Notes: generated by a model not told the origin, from the letters alone. Positions 27,051 to 37,032 are shown, counted from the first letter of the stretch. The stretch is DNA of 64,000 nt from Cardiobacteriaceae bacterium (GCA_030529365.1 JAUMXB010000010.1:17377-81376), one strand, 5' to 3'. Translations and numbers: made by a program.

Positions 27051-27136
27051 GAGAAATTTTCTCATCAATAAGCGCTTTCCTTGATAAAATTTCTCACAAT
27101 AAGCGCTTTTTTTGTGGTAAAAAACCACTATTTTTG
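27051..27136. repeat. AAGCGCTT composite intergenic repeat, copy 9
   Basis: GAGAAATTTTCTC, AAGCGCTT, GATAAAATTTCTC, AAGCGCTT, then GTGGTAAAAAACCACTATTTTTGG. In this copy the tail is itself a perfect dyad (GTGGT/ACCAC). It sits between the 3' ends of fba and the DedA gene. Confidence 0.92.
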
Positions 27137-27158
27137 GATTGTTTTTGAAAATGAATTT

Positions 27159-27821
27159 TCAGGATGAAGGATTGCGTTTGCGCAATTCCTTGAGACGCGC
27201 GCGGGTGGTGCGGAAGAAGGCAAGGCGGCGCTTGCGTTTCCACAGGTAGTACACCACCACGGCGATGCAGGCGAGGACGATGGCGGCAGTCAGATACTTG
27301 AACTCGCGCATTTTTTCCACCAGCCATTCGTGATTTTCCGCGCCATAGTGCCCCACATAGACAAACAGCGGCACGGAAAGAATCGCGGCGAGGCCGTCCA
27401 TGGAGGCGAATTGCCAGTAGCTGACGCGGCGGGTAATGCCGGTGATGACGTAGATGGGCGCGCGCAGGCCGGGCAGGAAACGGGCAATGAAAATCAGGCG
27501 GTTGCCGTAACGGCGGAACAAGTAATCGATGCGGTTCATGCGCTCCGGCGTGAGCAACTTGGCAAACCAGCGTTTCTGGCGGATGTGCGGCCCGAAATGC
27601 CAGCCGATGGCGTACATCAGGGAATCGCCGACGAGTACGCCCATGTAGGAAACGAAGACCATCCAGTGCACGTTCTGCGGGCCGAGCGCCGAAATGATGC
27701 CGGCGGTGACCAGCGTGATGTCTTCGGGAAGGGGCAGACCCATGCCGCACAGGAGCAATACACCAAAAACGGCGTAGTAGCCGTACTCGAAAAAGAAGGT
27801 TTGCAGAAAGCCAAAATCCAT
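27159..27821 (-). CDS. DedA-family membrane protein
   Basis: A 220-aa inner-membrane protein of the DedA/SNARE-associated family, members of which move undecaprenyl phosphate or other lipids across the membrane. Family motifs: FGVLLLCGMGLPLPEDITLVTAGII, then GDSLMYAIGWHFG, FRRYGNRLIFIARFLPGLRAPIYVITGITR and a basic C-terminal tail after the last helix. The start is either the ATG at 27821 or a GTG two codons earlier; the ribosome-binding site is weak. It is the second gene of a minus-strand run after ydfG. Confidence 0.88.
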   Translation of the reverse strand: MDFGFLQTFFFEYGYYAVFGVLLLCGMGLPLPEDITLVTAGIISALGPQNVHWMVFVSYMGVLVGDSLMYAIGWHFGPHIRQKRWFAKLLTPERMNRIDYLFRRYGNRLIFIARFLPGLRAPIYVITGITRRVSYWQFASMDGLAAILSVPLFVYVGHYGAENHEWLVEKMREFKYLTAAIVLACIAVVVYYLWKRKRRLAFFRTTRARLKELRKRNPSS

Positions 27822-28040
27822 GGACACTCAGGAATGATGCGGCAAAACGGGTCGCCATGATACCAAAGCGGCGGTGCTCTTGTCCTGCAATGTTGCGGCT
27901 TTCGCGGCAGGGAAGGTTGGGGTTGCGAGAGGGGCGGGTTTGCCCGCCAGGGTGCGCGAGGATTTGGGGAAGCGCTTGTGGCAGCAGAGGCTACGGCAAA
28001 TGCGCTGCGGGAAGGCGGCGCGTTTGCCGGAAAAGGGGAG
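27822..28040. other. Spacer between ydfG and the DedA gene
   Basis: About 220 bp, GC-rich. No hairpin terminator, repeat or RNA gene is evident. Confidence 0.5.
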
Positions 28041-28790
28041 TTATGGCTCGCGGGCGATGCTGAGGCCGGCAAAGCTTTGCGCCACGGGCATGATTTCGAT
28101 GCGGTTGATATTGACGTGTGGCGGGCGTTCGGCAATCCAGAGGATGGTTTCGGCGATGTCGTCCGCGGAAAGCGCTTCGACGTTGGCATACACCTGCGCA
28201 GCCTTGCCGCTATCGCCATGAAAGCGCACCTGCGAAAATTCGGTGCCGCCGCAGAGACCGGGCTCGATGTTGCTGACGCGTACCTTGCTGCCGGCAAGAT
28301 CGGCGCGCAGGTTCTGCGAGAATTGTTTGACGAAGGCCTTGGTGGCGCCATAGACGTTGCCGCCGAAATAGGGCCAGTTGCCGGCAGTGGAGCCGAGGTT
28401 GATGATGTGGCCGCGGTTGCGCGCGACCATGCCCGGCAAGACGGCGCGGGTGAGGCGGAGCAGGCCGATGATGTTGGTTTGCACCATTTCTTCCCAGTCG
28501 GCAAGACTGCTTTCCTGCGCCGGGGTCATGCCGCGCGCGAGTCCGGCATTGTTGACGAGCACGTCAGGCTCGCGCCATGCCTCCGGCAGGGATGCCAGGG
28601 CGCGTTGCAGGGCTTCGGCATCGCCCACATCAACGGCGAGGGGATGGAAGGCGTCGCCCAGCTCCTGTTGCAGGGCTTGCAGGCGCTCCGTCCGCCGGGC
28701 AATGCCAAGCACGCGGTGGCCATGGGCGATGAACTGCCGTGCCATCGCGGCACCAAATCCGGCACTGGCGCCGGTAATCCAGACTAGCAT
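28041..28790 (-). CDS. ydfG: SDR-family NADP-dependent 3-hydroxy acid dehydrogenase
   Basis: A 249-aa short-chain dehydrogenase. The cofactor motif is ITGASAGFGAAMARQF at residues 5-20; VNNAG lies near 85; the catalytic Ser is in LGSTAGNWP and Tyr-Lys in VYGATKAFVKQF. RVSNIEPGLCGGTEFSQVRFHGD near residue 185 and HVNINRIEIMPVAQSFAG at the end are typical of YdfG, which oxidises L-allo-threonine and 3-hydroxypropionate-type substrates. The AGGAG ribosome-binding site supports the start. Confidence 0.9.
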   Translation of the reverse strand: MLVWITGASAGFGAAMARQFIAHGHRVLGIARRTERLQALQQELGDAFHPLAVDVGDAEALQRALASLPEAWREPDVLVNNAGLARGMTPAQESSLADWEEMVQTNIIGLLRLTRAVLPGMVARNRGHIINLGSTAGNWPYFGGNVYGATKAFVKQFSQNLRADLAGSKVRVSNIEPGLCGGTEFSQVRFHGDSGKAAQVYANVEALSADDIAETILWIAERPPHVNINRIEIMPVAQSFAGLSIAREP

Positions 28791-28862
28791 GGGATGCTCC
28801 TCGTTGGGGTTTGCGCAATCCGGGCGCGCCGCGGGGCGCTGCCCGGGGATGGTCCGTGCGTG

Positions 28863-30926
28863 TTAGAAAAGCGGCTCGGAGAAGTTGAAGTGGAAGCCGT
28901 CCATCGGCGGCACCATGCCGTTGCCTTGCAGGTATTTGATGTCATACGGCCAGACGCGCGAGAGCTGTGCCGGCGATTCCATGTAGTCGGCAATGAGCAT
29001 GACGTTGTTTTCTTCGGCATAGTCCTTGACTTGCTTCATGAAACGCTGTTCTTCGTCGTCTTCGAAGGTGTCGATTTCGCGCATGTCGAGCTTGAGGATG
29101 TCCGGTTTCATGCGGGTGAGCAGCTCGCGGATGTCGTCATCGAAACGGCCCACTTCGGTCAGCGCAAACCGGGTGCCGTGCGGGCGCAGGGCGTTGATGA
29201 AGTTCATGGATCCGGAGAAGGCATTGCCGAGCACATCGACGCTCATTTCAAACACGATCTGCGCGGGTGCGATGCCGGTCTGCTTGAACTGGCTCAGCGT
29301 CCAGGCGGCAAAGGTTTCGTCGTTCAGCGCGTCGGTGGTGAGATGGATAAAGCCGCGCAGCGCTTTCTGGTCGCCGTCATAGGAAAGAACATCTTGCAGG
29401 AAAGTGTTGATTTTCACCCGGTCGATCTGGCGTGCGATGCCGTAGCGGTCGGCCGCCTGCAAGAGGGTGTTGACGTCGTCGCTTTCCATGCGCTCGTCGT
29501 CGTCGTCGCCCGGGAGTATGGTGAGGCGCTCGGCATAGCGGGGGATGCCGTCAACATCCAGCGAGCTGATCGGCTGGTAGCTGACCTTGATGCGGCGCTC
29601 GTTGAGGATGCGCTGCAATTGCAGCACGCGGCGCTCGTCCTTGCGCGACATGTCGCCGGCGGCAGGCTCGGCCACGCGCTCGCCGCTTTGTCCGCTGGCA
29701 AGGGCGCGCGCGGCACGGAAGCTGCGCGAGACGAGATCGTTGAAGCCGGTTTTGGTGTGCACTTCCTGCATGCCGGCAAAAACGCGGGGATGAACGAGAC
29801 GCCCGACATTGTCCGGCACCACTTCGTCAAGACGGGGGATGAGGTTCTGGATGCGGCTGATGACGGTTGCCTTGTCGTCCTGCGCCCAGAGAATGAGGCC
29901 GTCATCGGTGAAACGCGCCATTTCCGTGCTCGGCGGCATGCCGCGTTTCAGGGTATCGACCACGGCCGTCATCAGCAGTTCGGCGGCGTTGTAGCCGTCT
30001 TTCTGCCACACTTCACGGTAGTTTTCGAGAAAGATGTATGTCCAGATGCCGAGCAGACGCTGATCCTGCTGGCGTTCCTGGGTCTGGCGGATGGATGCCC
30101 GCAAGACCAGCGGGCCGGGCAGGCCCGTCGTGGCATCCACGCCACCGCCGCTGCCGCCGCCACTGCTGTTGCGCAGATAGACCTGAACGACTTCCTCCTC
30201 GCCATCGATATGCACTTGCGAGACGAACATTTGCAGTTCCATTTTCTCCCCGGACAGGGATTGCCATTCCAGCAGCTCGGCGGGAACCACATCCTTTTTC
30301 AGCGCCATGCGCAGCATTTCCTTGACGTTGCGCTCGCTCTTGCGCGGCACGAAATTCATCAGGGTGAGATCGTCGAGCGCTTCGCGGCTGTCAACGGCAA
30401 AGGTGCGCATGAAGGCGGGGTTGACGTCGATAAACAGGCCGTCGCGCACATAGCACACCGGATCCGGCACATCGAGATAAAGGCGGTCATAGCGCTCGGC
30501 AAGCGCCTTGTACTGCTTTTCGGCATGAAGCTTGGCCTGTTGCAGGCGGGCGGCGGACATGATCTGCTGCACCGTCTTGATCGCGCTCAACAGGTCGCGG
30601 CGGCCGATCACGTAATCCGCGCCCTGCTTGATGCCCTCGTCCATGCCAAGACCCTGCGTATCGATCATGAGCAGCGGCACCGGCGATTTCAGGCGTTGCA
30701 GCGCGGCACGGATTTTGTCCGCTCCCGGCAGGTCGGGCGCGGCGGAAAGCACCAGAACGTCAATATGCTGCTCGCTGTCGGCAAGACGCGCTTCGATATC
30801 CTCGACCGTTTCGCACGTCTCTTCCTGCACCCGGTAAAAACGCCCCAATCCCTTGGTAAACGCGTGCATCCATTCCAAATCCCGGGACACCATCAAAAGC
30901 GAACAGACATCTTGTTGTTCAGCCAT
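28863..30926 (-). CDS. FimX-like REC-PAS-degenerate GGDEF-degenerate EAL protein
   Basis: A 687-aa four-domain protein: receiver-like domain (about 1-125), PAS domain (about 145-265), a GGDEF-type domain with the active-site loop changed to RFTDDGLILW, and a C-terminal EAL-type domain (about 435-687). In the EAL domain the EAL motif reads AERL, the DDFG loop reads LTEVG, and IAEGVE reads IADYME, so phosphodiesterase activity is unlikely. This plan and length match FimX, a c-di-GMP receptor that controls type IV pilus assembly at the cell pole. The REC domain lacks a clear phospho-acceptor pattern. A ribosome-binding site AAGGA precedes the ATG. Role here is inferred from domain plan; no pilus genes lie in this window. 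Confidence 0.8.
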   Translation of the reverse strand: MAEQQDVCSLLMVSRDLEWMHAFTKGLGRFYRVQEETCETVEDIEARLADSEQHIDVLVLSAAPDLPGADKIRAALQRLKSPVPLLMIDTQGLGMDEGIKQGADYVIGRRDLLSAIKTVQQIMSAARLQQAKLHAEKQYKALAERYDRLYLDVPDPVCYVRDGLFIDVNPAFMRTFAVDSREALDDLTLMNFVPRKSERNVKEMLRMALKKDVVPAELLEWQSLSGEKMELQMFVSQVHIDGEEEVVQVYLRNSSGGGSGGGVDATTGLPGPLVLRASIRQTQERQQDQRLLGIWTYIFLENYREVWQKDGYNAAELLMTAVVDTLKRGMPPSTEMARFTDDGLILWAQDDKATVISRIQNLIPRLDEVVPDNVGRLVHPRVFAGMQEVHTKTGFNDLVSRSFRAARALASGQSGERVAEPAAGDMSRKDERRVLQLQRILNERRIKVSYQPISSLDVDGIPRYAERLTILPGDDDDERMESDDVNTLLQAADRYGIARQIDRVKINTFLQDVLSYDGDQKALRGFIHLTTDALNDETFAAWTLSQFKQTGIAPAQIVFEMSVDVLGNAFSGSMNFINALRPHGTRFALTEVGRFDDDIRELLTRMKPDILKLDMREIDTFEDDEEQRFMKQVKDYAEENNVMLIADYMESPAQLSRVWPYDIKYLQGNGMVPPMDGFHFNFSEPLF

Positions 30927-31050
30927 AGCTTATTCCTTCCGTTAATCTTGAATATCGCCACCGTGCGCGCGGCAGTCGCAGGCGTGCAATATTATCAGGC
31001 TTGCCGGCCAAGCTCAAAAATCCCGGCGCAACAAGCAACCGCGATATCAT

Positions 31051-31132
31051 GATAAATTTTCTCATCATGAAGCGCTTATGGCGATAAATTTTCTCACGAT
31101 AAGCGCTTATAGATGAGAAAAAACCACTATAT
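31051..31132. repeat. AAGCGCTT composite intergenic repeat, copy 10
   Basis: GATAAATTTTCTC, AAGCGCTT, GATAAATTTTCTC, AAGCGCTT (31 bp on), then GATGAGAAAAAACCACTATATTAC. Lies in the divergent gap between the FimX-like gene and the NMO gene, pointing toward the latter. Confidence 0.92.
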
Positions 31133-31221
31133 TACAATCATTAATAAAAGTAATGTTTGAGTAGGCCATTTGTGGCGATGCCGCTATAATCATCACTTTC
31201 CGTTTGCCTGAAGGATTCCGC

Positions 31222-32238
31222 ATGGCGCTGCTCGACAATGCCCTTACCCGCCGCCTCAACACCCCGTTTCCGTTCTGGCAGGCGCCGCTTCCCTTTGAAC
31301 TCGTCTCGCCGGAATTTGCCGGGCAGATCAGCGCGGCCGGCGCATTGGGCATGTTGCGCATTTCCCTGTTTGAAACCTGCGCCAACCTGCAAGCGCGCAT
31401 CGAGCGCTACCGCATCCATCACGCCAGTCCGGCCTTCTGTTTCTACCACACCCTGCCGCAGCAGCCGCAAATGATGCCGGTGCCCGCCTGGGAAAGCGAA
31501 GCCTTTTTCGCAAGTCTCGATATCTTCCCGCCCCCCGATATCGCCGCGCCGGACAGCTTCGAGGATCTCCTCGGCACAGCCATTGCCGCCGGGCCGCGCG
31601 CCATCGGCTTTGCCCACGGGCTGCCCGACAGGGATTACATCACCGCCCTGCGCGAACAGGGCATCTTCACCTTTGCCGTCTGCACCGATATGGCCGAGGC
31701 AGTCGCCGCCGAGATTTTCGGCGTGGACGCGCTGGTGCTGCAAGGGCCGGAAGCCGGCGGCGAACGCGCCGGTTTTGCCAATGATCTCGCCTCTCCCGCG
31801 CAACCGGCCTTGAGTCTGCTCCAGCAAGTGCGCCGCGACATCAGCCTGCCGCTCATCGTCTGGGGCGACCTTGCCGACAGCGCCGATATCGTTGCCGCCA
31901 TTCTTTGCGGCGCGCAAAGCGTGATGCTCGATCGTCCGTGGCTCACCTGCGCCGAAGCAGAGCTTGATGAAGCGCAATACCGTATCCTGCGCGAGGCGAG
32001 CGAATTCGAAAACCGCGCCACCACCTGCTACAGCGCCCATCCGCTGCGCCATTTCCGCAGCTCGTCCGCACAGCCGCATACCGAAGCCGGCTCGCGCGAA
32101 GCGCTGTGGCACCACTATTTCGCCCGGGAACCGCAGGCGCGCCCGCTCTGCGCCGCTTCCAGCCCCACGCCGCAGACCGGCGATCTCAATGCGCTGCTGC
32201 ATCATTACCAGCAGGGCATCCGCCAGTTTCTTGCCTGA
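31222..32238 (+). CDS. Nitronate monooxygenase-family flavoprotein
   Basis: A 338-aa TIM-barrel protein resembling the nitronate monooxygenase (2-nitropropane dioxygenase) family: FPFWQAPLPFELVSPEFAGQISAAGALGML at the start, a middle GFAHGLP, then FGVDALVLQGPEAGGERAG and LPLIVWGDLADSADIVAAILCGAQSVMLDRPWLTCAEAEL near the FMN-phosphate site. It binds FMN in the family; the physiological substrate is uncertain. The ATG at 31222 follows AAGGA; a TTG at 31204 is less likely. The stop overlaps the mnmC start (TGATG). Confidence 0.78.
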   Translation: MALLDNALTRRLNTPFPFWQAPLPFELVSPEFAGQISAAGALGMLRISLFETCANLQARIERYRIHHASPAFCFYHTLPQQPQMMPVPAWESEAFFASLDIFPPPDIAAPDSFEDLLGTAIAAGPRAIGFAHGLPDRDYITALREQGIFTFAVCTDMAEAVAAEIFGVDALVLQGPEAGGERAGFANDLASPAQPALSLLQQVRRDISLPLIVWGDLADSADIVAAILCGAQSVMLDRPWLTCAEAELDEAQYRILREASEFENRATTCYSAHPLRHFRSSSAQPHTEAGSREALWHHYFAREPQARPLCAASSPTPQTGDLNALLHHYQQGIRQFLA

Positions 32239-34082
32239 TGCTGCTCGAATACGCCGAACTGGGCGAGCGCGACGGCCAGCCGTTTGCGCAGGCCTTCGCC
32301 GACATCTATTACAACCCGGCGGACGGCATCGCCGAAAGCGGGCATACTTTTCTCGCCGGCAATGACCTGTTCGCCCGTTTTGCCACGTTGGGCCGCGGCC
32401 ATTTCACCATCGCCGAGACCGGCTTCGGCACCGGGCTCAACTTTTTCCTGACCGCACGGCATTTTCTGGAACGCGTGCCGCAAGGGCGGCTGACCTACAT
32501 CAGCGTGGAAAAATACCCCATCGCGCCGGAAAGCCTTGCCCGCATCCAGCGCGATTTTCCCTGTCCCGAGCTGCGCGCCGCCTTTCTCCGCCAGAACCCG
32601 CAAAATCATCCGGGATTTCATCTTTTGCATCTCCATCCGCAGATTGATTTGCTGTTGTTGCTGGGTGATGCGATGGCGCTTTATCGCGAAGTCGATGCGC
32701 AAGTAGATGCCTGGTATCTGGACGGTTTTGCACCAGCCAAAAATCCCGATTTGTGGACAGATGCGCTGTGGCAGGAAATGGCGCGCCTGAGCCGTGCGGG
32801 CACGACAGCGGCCACGTTTACCGCGGCGCGAGTGGTGCGCGATGGCCTGGCATCGGCCGGTTTCCATGTCGAGCGGGTGCCGGGGTTCGGGCGCAAACGC
32901 CACATGCTGCGCGCCTGTTGCCATGTGCCGCGACCGGCAGCGCCCGTCTGGCATGATCGCACGCCGCCGCTAGCGGATGACGGGCCGGTTGCCGTGATCG
33001 GCGCGGGCATTGCCGGCAGCGCCACGGCGCATCGCCTCGCGGCGAGTGGACTCCGCGTCCATCTCTATCACGATGCTGTTCGCCATCCCCCGGCCAGCGC
33101 CGTGCCGGTCGCCATTCCCTATCTTAATCCGGGCATCGTGGACAGCCCGGAACGGCGCTATCACCTCACCGCCTGGCATCACGCCTGGCGCACCTTGCAC
33201 GAACTTGCGCGCGTGGCGCCGTCCGTATTCGCGCCTTGCGCCATTCATCGTCTGGCAGAGGATGATGCGCGCCATGAAGCGCTGTTTGCCCAAAAGCTGC
33301 TGTCGGATCAGCACTGGCAGCTCGACAGCGGTATGCTGAGCGACCGGCAGTCCGGCATCGTCCGCATGCCCGAACTGTGCGCCGCGCTGGTCGATCATCC
33401 GCAGATTGAAACGTTTTCCCTTGCGCTCGATGCCTTGCCACGCACGGCGCAAGGCTGGCAGATCGGCGGGCGCGAATACGCGGGCGTCGTTCTCGCCTGC
33501 GGCTGGCAAACCGCGCTGTTGCCCGAGGCATATGCCCGCGATGCCATCCGTCCCCTGCGCGGGCAGGGCACGCTGTTCCGCGGCCTGATCCCTGATGCGG
33601 TGTATTGCGCGGAGAAAACGCTGATTCCGCTGGCCGATGGCGTCTATGCCGGCGCGAGTTACCAGCCCAACGACAGCGATACTGCGCCGCGCGCCGCCGA
33701 CCGCGACGCCAATGCCGCGTTCGTGCATCGCCTTTATCCGCAGGCCGGCCTTCATGATGCGCGCGATTTCACCGGCATCCGCGCCGCTGCCCGTGATTAC
33801 CTGCCGTTGGTGGGCGGTATCGCAGAAAGCGCTGCGCTGGCCAGGGATTACGCACTCTGGCGCAAGGATGCGCGCCGTGCCATCCATGCCACGCCGCTTT
33901 ACCATCCCGGGTTCTATCTGCATGCCGGTCTGGGCTCCAAGGGCGCGACCCACTCCTTTCTCAATGCCGACCTCATCGCGGCACAGCTCACCGGCTCGCC
34001 GTTGCCCTTGCCGCGCAGCCTGCTTGCCCATCTCGTGCCGGCGCGCTTTTTTATCCGCAACCTCAAACGCGGGCAGGTATAA
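32238..34082 (+). CDS. mnmC: Bifunctional tRNA mnm5s2U biosynthesis enzyme MnmC
   Basis: MnmC finishes mnm5(s2)U34 in tRNA: the FAD domain removes the carboxymethyl group and the SAM domain methylates. The 614-aa protein starts with the methyltransferase part (NPADGIAESGHTFLAGNDL, ETGFGTGLNFFLTARHFL, WYLDGFAPAKNPDLWT). The oxidoreductase part begins near residue 253 (VAVIGAGIAGSATAHRLAASGLRVHLY), and the end reads GIRAAARDYLPLVGG and HAGLGSKGATHSFLNADLIAAQL. The start at 32238 overlaps the previous stop. Length is a little under that of E. coli MnmC. Confidence 0.95.
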   Translation: MLLEYAELGERDGQPFAQAFADIYYNPADGIAESGHTFLAGNDLFARFATLGRGHFTIAETGFGTGLNFFLTARHFLERVPQGRLTYISVEKYPIAPESLARIQRDFPCPELRAAFLRQNPQNHPGFHLLHLHPQIDLLLLLGDAMALYREVDAQVDAWYLDGFAPAKNPDLWTDALWQEMARLSRAGTTAATFTAARVVRDGLASAGFHVERVPGFGRKRHMLRACCHVPRPAAPVWHDRTPPLADDGPVAVIGAGIAGSATAHRLAASGLRVHLYHDAVRHPPASAVPVAIPYLNPGIVDSPERRYHLTAWHHAWRTLHELARVAPSVFAPCAIHRLAEDDARHEALFAQKLLSDQHWQLDSGMLSDRQSGIVRMPELCAALVDHPQIETFSLALDALPRTAQGWQIGGREYAGVVLACGWQTALLPEAYARDAIRPLRGQGTLFRGLIPDAVYCAEKTLIPLADGVYAGASYQPNDSDTAPRAADRDANAAFVHRLYPQAGLHDARDFTGIRAAARDYLPLVGGIAESAALARDYALWRKDARRAIHATPLYHPGFYLHAGLGSKGATHSFLNADLIAAQLTGSPLPLPRSLLAHLVPARFFIRNLKRGQV

Positions 34083-34113
34083 TCCGTCTTCTGCAAGACA
34101 AGGAGTCCCGTTC

Positions 34114-34698
34114 ATGAAACTGATTTTATTCCTCGCCGCATTGTTTGCCGCGGCCTATCTTTTTGGCAATTATCACGCTTTCCGCCCCAACATCATGCAG
34201 CCCGCGCTGGTGCAGATCAATCATGCGCGCGAGAACAACCCGCAGGCGCTGTGCAACCTGCTCGCCATCGATGCCAAGGTCACTATTGTTGACAATATTC
34301 CGCGCAACAAGGTCAATCTCGTCGATGTGGACAAAACGGCAGCCTGCAATTACTTCCACAAGAGCGCCCGTTTGATGCTGCCCAACAACCCGCCGCAGAA
34401 AAACGGCTTTATCCGCGATATTCTGCAAAACGTGGTGATCACCCACGAAGACATCAGCAAAGACCACGGCAGCGTTTCCTTCGGCACTGACGAACGGCGC
34501 CGTGAAATGCGCGACCGCGGTACGCTGCTTTCCGGCAAGACCACCACCAGGCTGGATATGAAGCGAAAATGGCTGGCCGGCGGCATGGACTGCCTGTTCA
34601 ACAGCGACGAAAAGCCGCACTGCCCGCCCAGCTGGAGCAACGGCATGCAAATCACCCGCATGGAGCTGAAGCGGGATTACCAAATCATTCCCGAATAA
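34114..34698 (+). CDS. Hypothetical exported or membrane-anchored protein
   Basis: A 194-aa protein of unknown function. The N-terminus (MKLILFLAALFAAAYLFGNYH) is one hydrophobic segment, either an uncleaved anchor or a signal peptide. The rest is soluble and periplasmic by prediction, with four cysteines (ALCNLL, AACNYF, GMDCLF, PHCPPSW) that could form two disulphides. AAGGAG precedes the ATG at 34114. It lies between mnmC and an MFS gene with small gaps, so it is probably cotranscribed with them. I do not recognise the family. Confidence 0.75.
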   Translation: MKLILFLAALFAAAYLFGNYHAFRPNIMQPALVQINHARENNPQALCNLLAIDAKVTIVDNIPRNKVNLVDVDKTAACNYFHKSARLMLPNNPPQKNGFIRDILQNVVITHEDISKDHGSVSFGTDERRREMRDRGTLLSGKTTTRLDMKRKWLAGGMDCLFNSDEKPHCPPSWSNGMQITRMELKRDYQIIPE

Positions 34699-34710
34699 GG
34701 GGCTGCAACC

Positions 34711-35985
34711 ATGTGGGAGGCGCTGCGTACCCATCGCATTCTTTTCCTGAGCTTCGGCATGCTCATGCTCGGCACGGGCCTGCAAAATACCCTGATTGGC
34801 CTGCGCGCGGCGGAAGAAGGCTTTTCGTCCACCGCCACCGGCCTGATCATGGCGAGTTTCTATCTCGGCTTTCTCGTCAGCGCCATCTATGCGGGCAAAT
34901 ACATCGCCCGCGTCGGCCATATCCGCGTTTTCGCCGCCGCTTCCGCGCTTTGCTCCATCACCATTCTCCTGCACGGCATGCTCATCAATCCCTGGGTGTG
35001 GATTGCCATTCGTTTTATCACCGGCTTTTGCATCTCCGGCCTCTACATCATCTGCGAAAGCTGGCTGAATGCGCAAAGCGCCAACCACCAGCGCGGGCAA
35101 TCGCTTGCTGCCTACGTGATCGTGATCTATGTGAGCCAGTCTTTGGGGCAGCTCTTTTTCACCATTGCCGGCCCCAAGGACATGCTGCTTTTCCTGGTGG
35201 CCTCCATTGCCATTTCGCTCGCGTCCATCCCCTTGCTGCTCACCCGCCTGAAAACGCCGAAAATCGCCAAGCAGCAAAGCAGCATGGGCATGGCGAGCCT
35301 GTATCAGCGCTCGCCGCTCGGCACCGTTGGCATTTTTGCCGCAAGCTTTTCCAGCAGCATTCTTGGCAGCCTGATGCCGGTGTATGCCGCCAAATCAGGA
35401 CTCGACAACCACAGCACTGGCTATCTGGTGATAGCCCTCAACCTCGGCTGCATCTTGCTGATGTCGCCGGTGGGCAAGCTCTCCGACCGCTTTGACCGGC
35501 GCAAGGTGATGACGCTTGCGGCCGCCGCGAGCGCAGTCACGGCATTGCTCACGGTGACGTTCTCCGGCAATTTCATCCTGTTCCTGATATTGATCGGCCT
35601 GCTCGGCGGCTGTGCCCTGCCTTTGGGCAGCCTCGCTTCCGCCTATATCAACGACTGGCTGGCTGGCGATGAAATCATTTCCGCCGCGAGCACCATCGTG
35701 CTGGTCGGCGGCTGCGGCGCGGTACTCGGGCCGCTGGTGGCGGGCACGCTGATGGACTGGTTCAGTCTCAACGCCTTTTTCTACGTGGTGATTGCCGTGC
35801 TCGGCATCTTCAGCGGCTTTGCGATTTACCGCATGACGCGGCGCAGCCGCAGCAGCCTGGGCGAAGCGACCCATGCCGTGCCGATGGGGCCGCTCAATCC
35901 GGTGAGCATTACCCAGGCGTATGACCAGCGTCAGCTCGCTGCGGAACTCGAAGACGACGAACCTGCGCCCAGCACCTCAAGCTGA
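34711..35985 (+). CDS. MFS transporter (YcaD-like)
   Basis: A 424-aa major facilitator with twelve predicted helices. The N-terminal half shows [40 protein letters not shown] and the ESWLNAQS motif of the YcaD-type subfamily. The cytoplasmic loop [16 protein letters not shown] is the usual MFS signature in the second half. The C-terminal ~40 residues are hydrophilic and acidic ([12 protein letters not shown]). The last 55 bp overlap the 3' end of cca on the opposite strand. Substrate unknown. Confidence 0.88.
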   Translation: MWEALRTHRILFLSFGMLMLGTGLQNTLIGLRAAEEGFSSTATGLIMASFYLGFLVSAIYAGKYIARVGHIRVFAAASALCSITILLHGMLINPWVWIAIRFITGFCISGLYIICESWLNAQSANHQRGQSLAAYVIVIYVSQSLGQLFFTIAGPKDMLLFLVASIAISLASIPLLLTRLKTPKIAKQQSSMGMASLYQRSPLGTVGIFAASFSSSILGSLMPVYAAKSGLDNHSTGYLVIALNLGCILLMSPVGKLSDRFDRRKVMTLAAAASAVTALLTVTFSGNFILFLILIGLLGGCALPLGSLASAYINDWLAGDEIISAASTIVLVGGCGAVLGPLVAGTLMDWFSLNAFFYVVIAVLGIFSGFAIYRMTRRSRSSLGEATHAVPMGPLNPVSITQAYDQRQLAAELEDDEPAPSTSS

Positions 35986-37022
35986 GCCGCACGCAGCGCG
36001 TCGCCGATGGCCGCGCCCTGCAATCCCTGGGCGATGAACGGCGCAGGCGACAGCGCCTGCAAGGCCGGTAGGCGCGCGCGCATATCCTTTTCCGTTTCCC
36101 GTTCTCCCAGCACTTGCGCGAGACGCAAAGCATTGGCACCGTCTTTCAGGCTGTCGGTGCGCTTGAAAAGCTGCCAGCGCGCCTCTGCATCCGCCTTTTG
36201 CCAATGGCGCACCGTGCCGGCAAAATCCTGTACCCAGTCTATCCAGCGCCGCACCGCGTTGGGCAAGGGCAGCGTCTTCCGCAAGGCTTCAGCCGCTGCG
36301 GCCTGACCTTCCAGCGCCAGCGCCAACCGTTCGGCAGCGCTTGCCGCCGTATCCGTCTGCAAGGCTGCGCACAATTTCTCCGCATCCACGGCGGCGGTGC
36401 CAAAGAGCACGAAAAGCGCGCCCACTTCTGCCAATCCTGCAAAAAAGCACCACGGCGCCGCGCTTTGCAGGGCGCATTCGCATTCGCGCCAGACGCGTTC
36501 GCCGGTGAGCGTTGCCAGTTCGCCGCTTGCTGCCATTTCGCGGCAGAGCGCGAGCGTTTCCCCGGCCACGGTAAACCCCAGCGGCGCAAAGCGCGCATGA
36601 AAGCGGAAAAGGCGCAACACGCGCAGCGGATCCTCGGCAAAGGCGGGCGAGACATGGCGCAACACGCGCGCCTCGAGATCAGCACGGCCGCCGTAAGGAT
36701 CGATGATGTTTCCGTTTTCGTCTTCCGCTATGGCGTTTACCGTCAGATCACGACGGCGCAAATCTTCCTCCAGCGTCACCTCGGGCGAAAAGGCAAAGGC
36801 AAAGCCGTGATGGCCGGGCGCGGTTTTGCGCTCCTGCCGCGCCAGCGCGTATTCCTCGCCGGTTTGCGGATGGATGAAGACGGGAAAATCTCGCCCCACC
36901 GCCTGAAAGCCTTTTGCCAGCATGGCCTCGGGTGTGGCGCCGACCACCACATAATCGCGGTCTTTGACCGCAAGCCCGAGCAAACGGTCGCGAACCGCAC
37001 CGCCGACCAGATAAATGTCCAC
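35931..37022 (-). CDS. cca: CCA-adding tRNA nucleotidyltransferase
   Basis: Adds or repairs the 3' CCA end of tRNAs. The 363-aa protein starts with [33 protein letters not shown], with the catalytic acidic pair in KDRDYVV, then [57 protein letters not shown], all class II CCA-transferase motifs. It is about 50 residues shorter than the E. coli enzyme and I see no HD phosphohydrolase motif. Its last 18 codons lie within the MFS gene on the other strand and encode a serine-rich tail ([10 protein letters not shown]). Confidence 0.94.
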   Translation of the reverse strand: MDIYLVGGAVRDRLLGLAVKDRDYVVVGATPEAMLAKGFQAVGRDFPVFIHPQTGEEYALARQERKTAPGHHGFAFAFSPEVTLEEDLRRRDLTVNAIAEDENGNIIDPYGGRADLEARVLRHVSPAFAEDPLRVLRLFRFHARFAPLGFTVAGETLALCREMAASGELATLTGERVWRECECALQSAAPWCFFAGLAEVGALFVLFGTAAVDAEKLCAALQTDTAASAAERLALALEGQAAAAEALRKTLPLPNAVRRWIDWVQDFAGTVRHWQKADAEARWQLFKRTDSLKDGANALRLAQVLGERETEKDMRARLPALQALSPAPFIAQGLQGAAIGDALRAAQLEVLGAGSSSSSSAAS

Positions 37023-37032
37023 AAACCCTCCA

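Noticed and set aside
28794..31052. A 752-codon open frame antisense to the FimX-like gene
   Set aside because: Shadow of codon bias; the minus-strand product has clear domain structure and a ribosome-binding site, this one does not.
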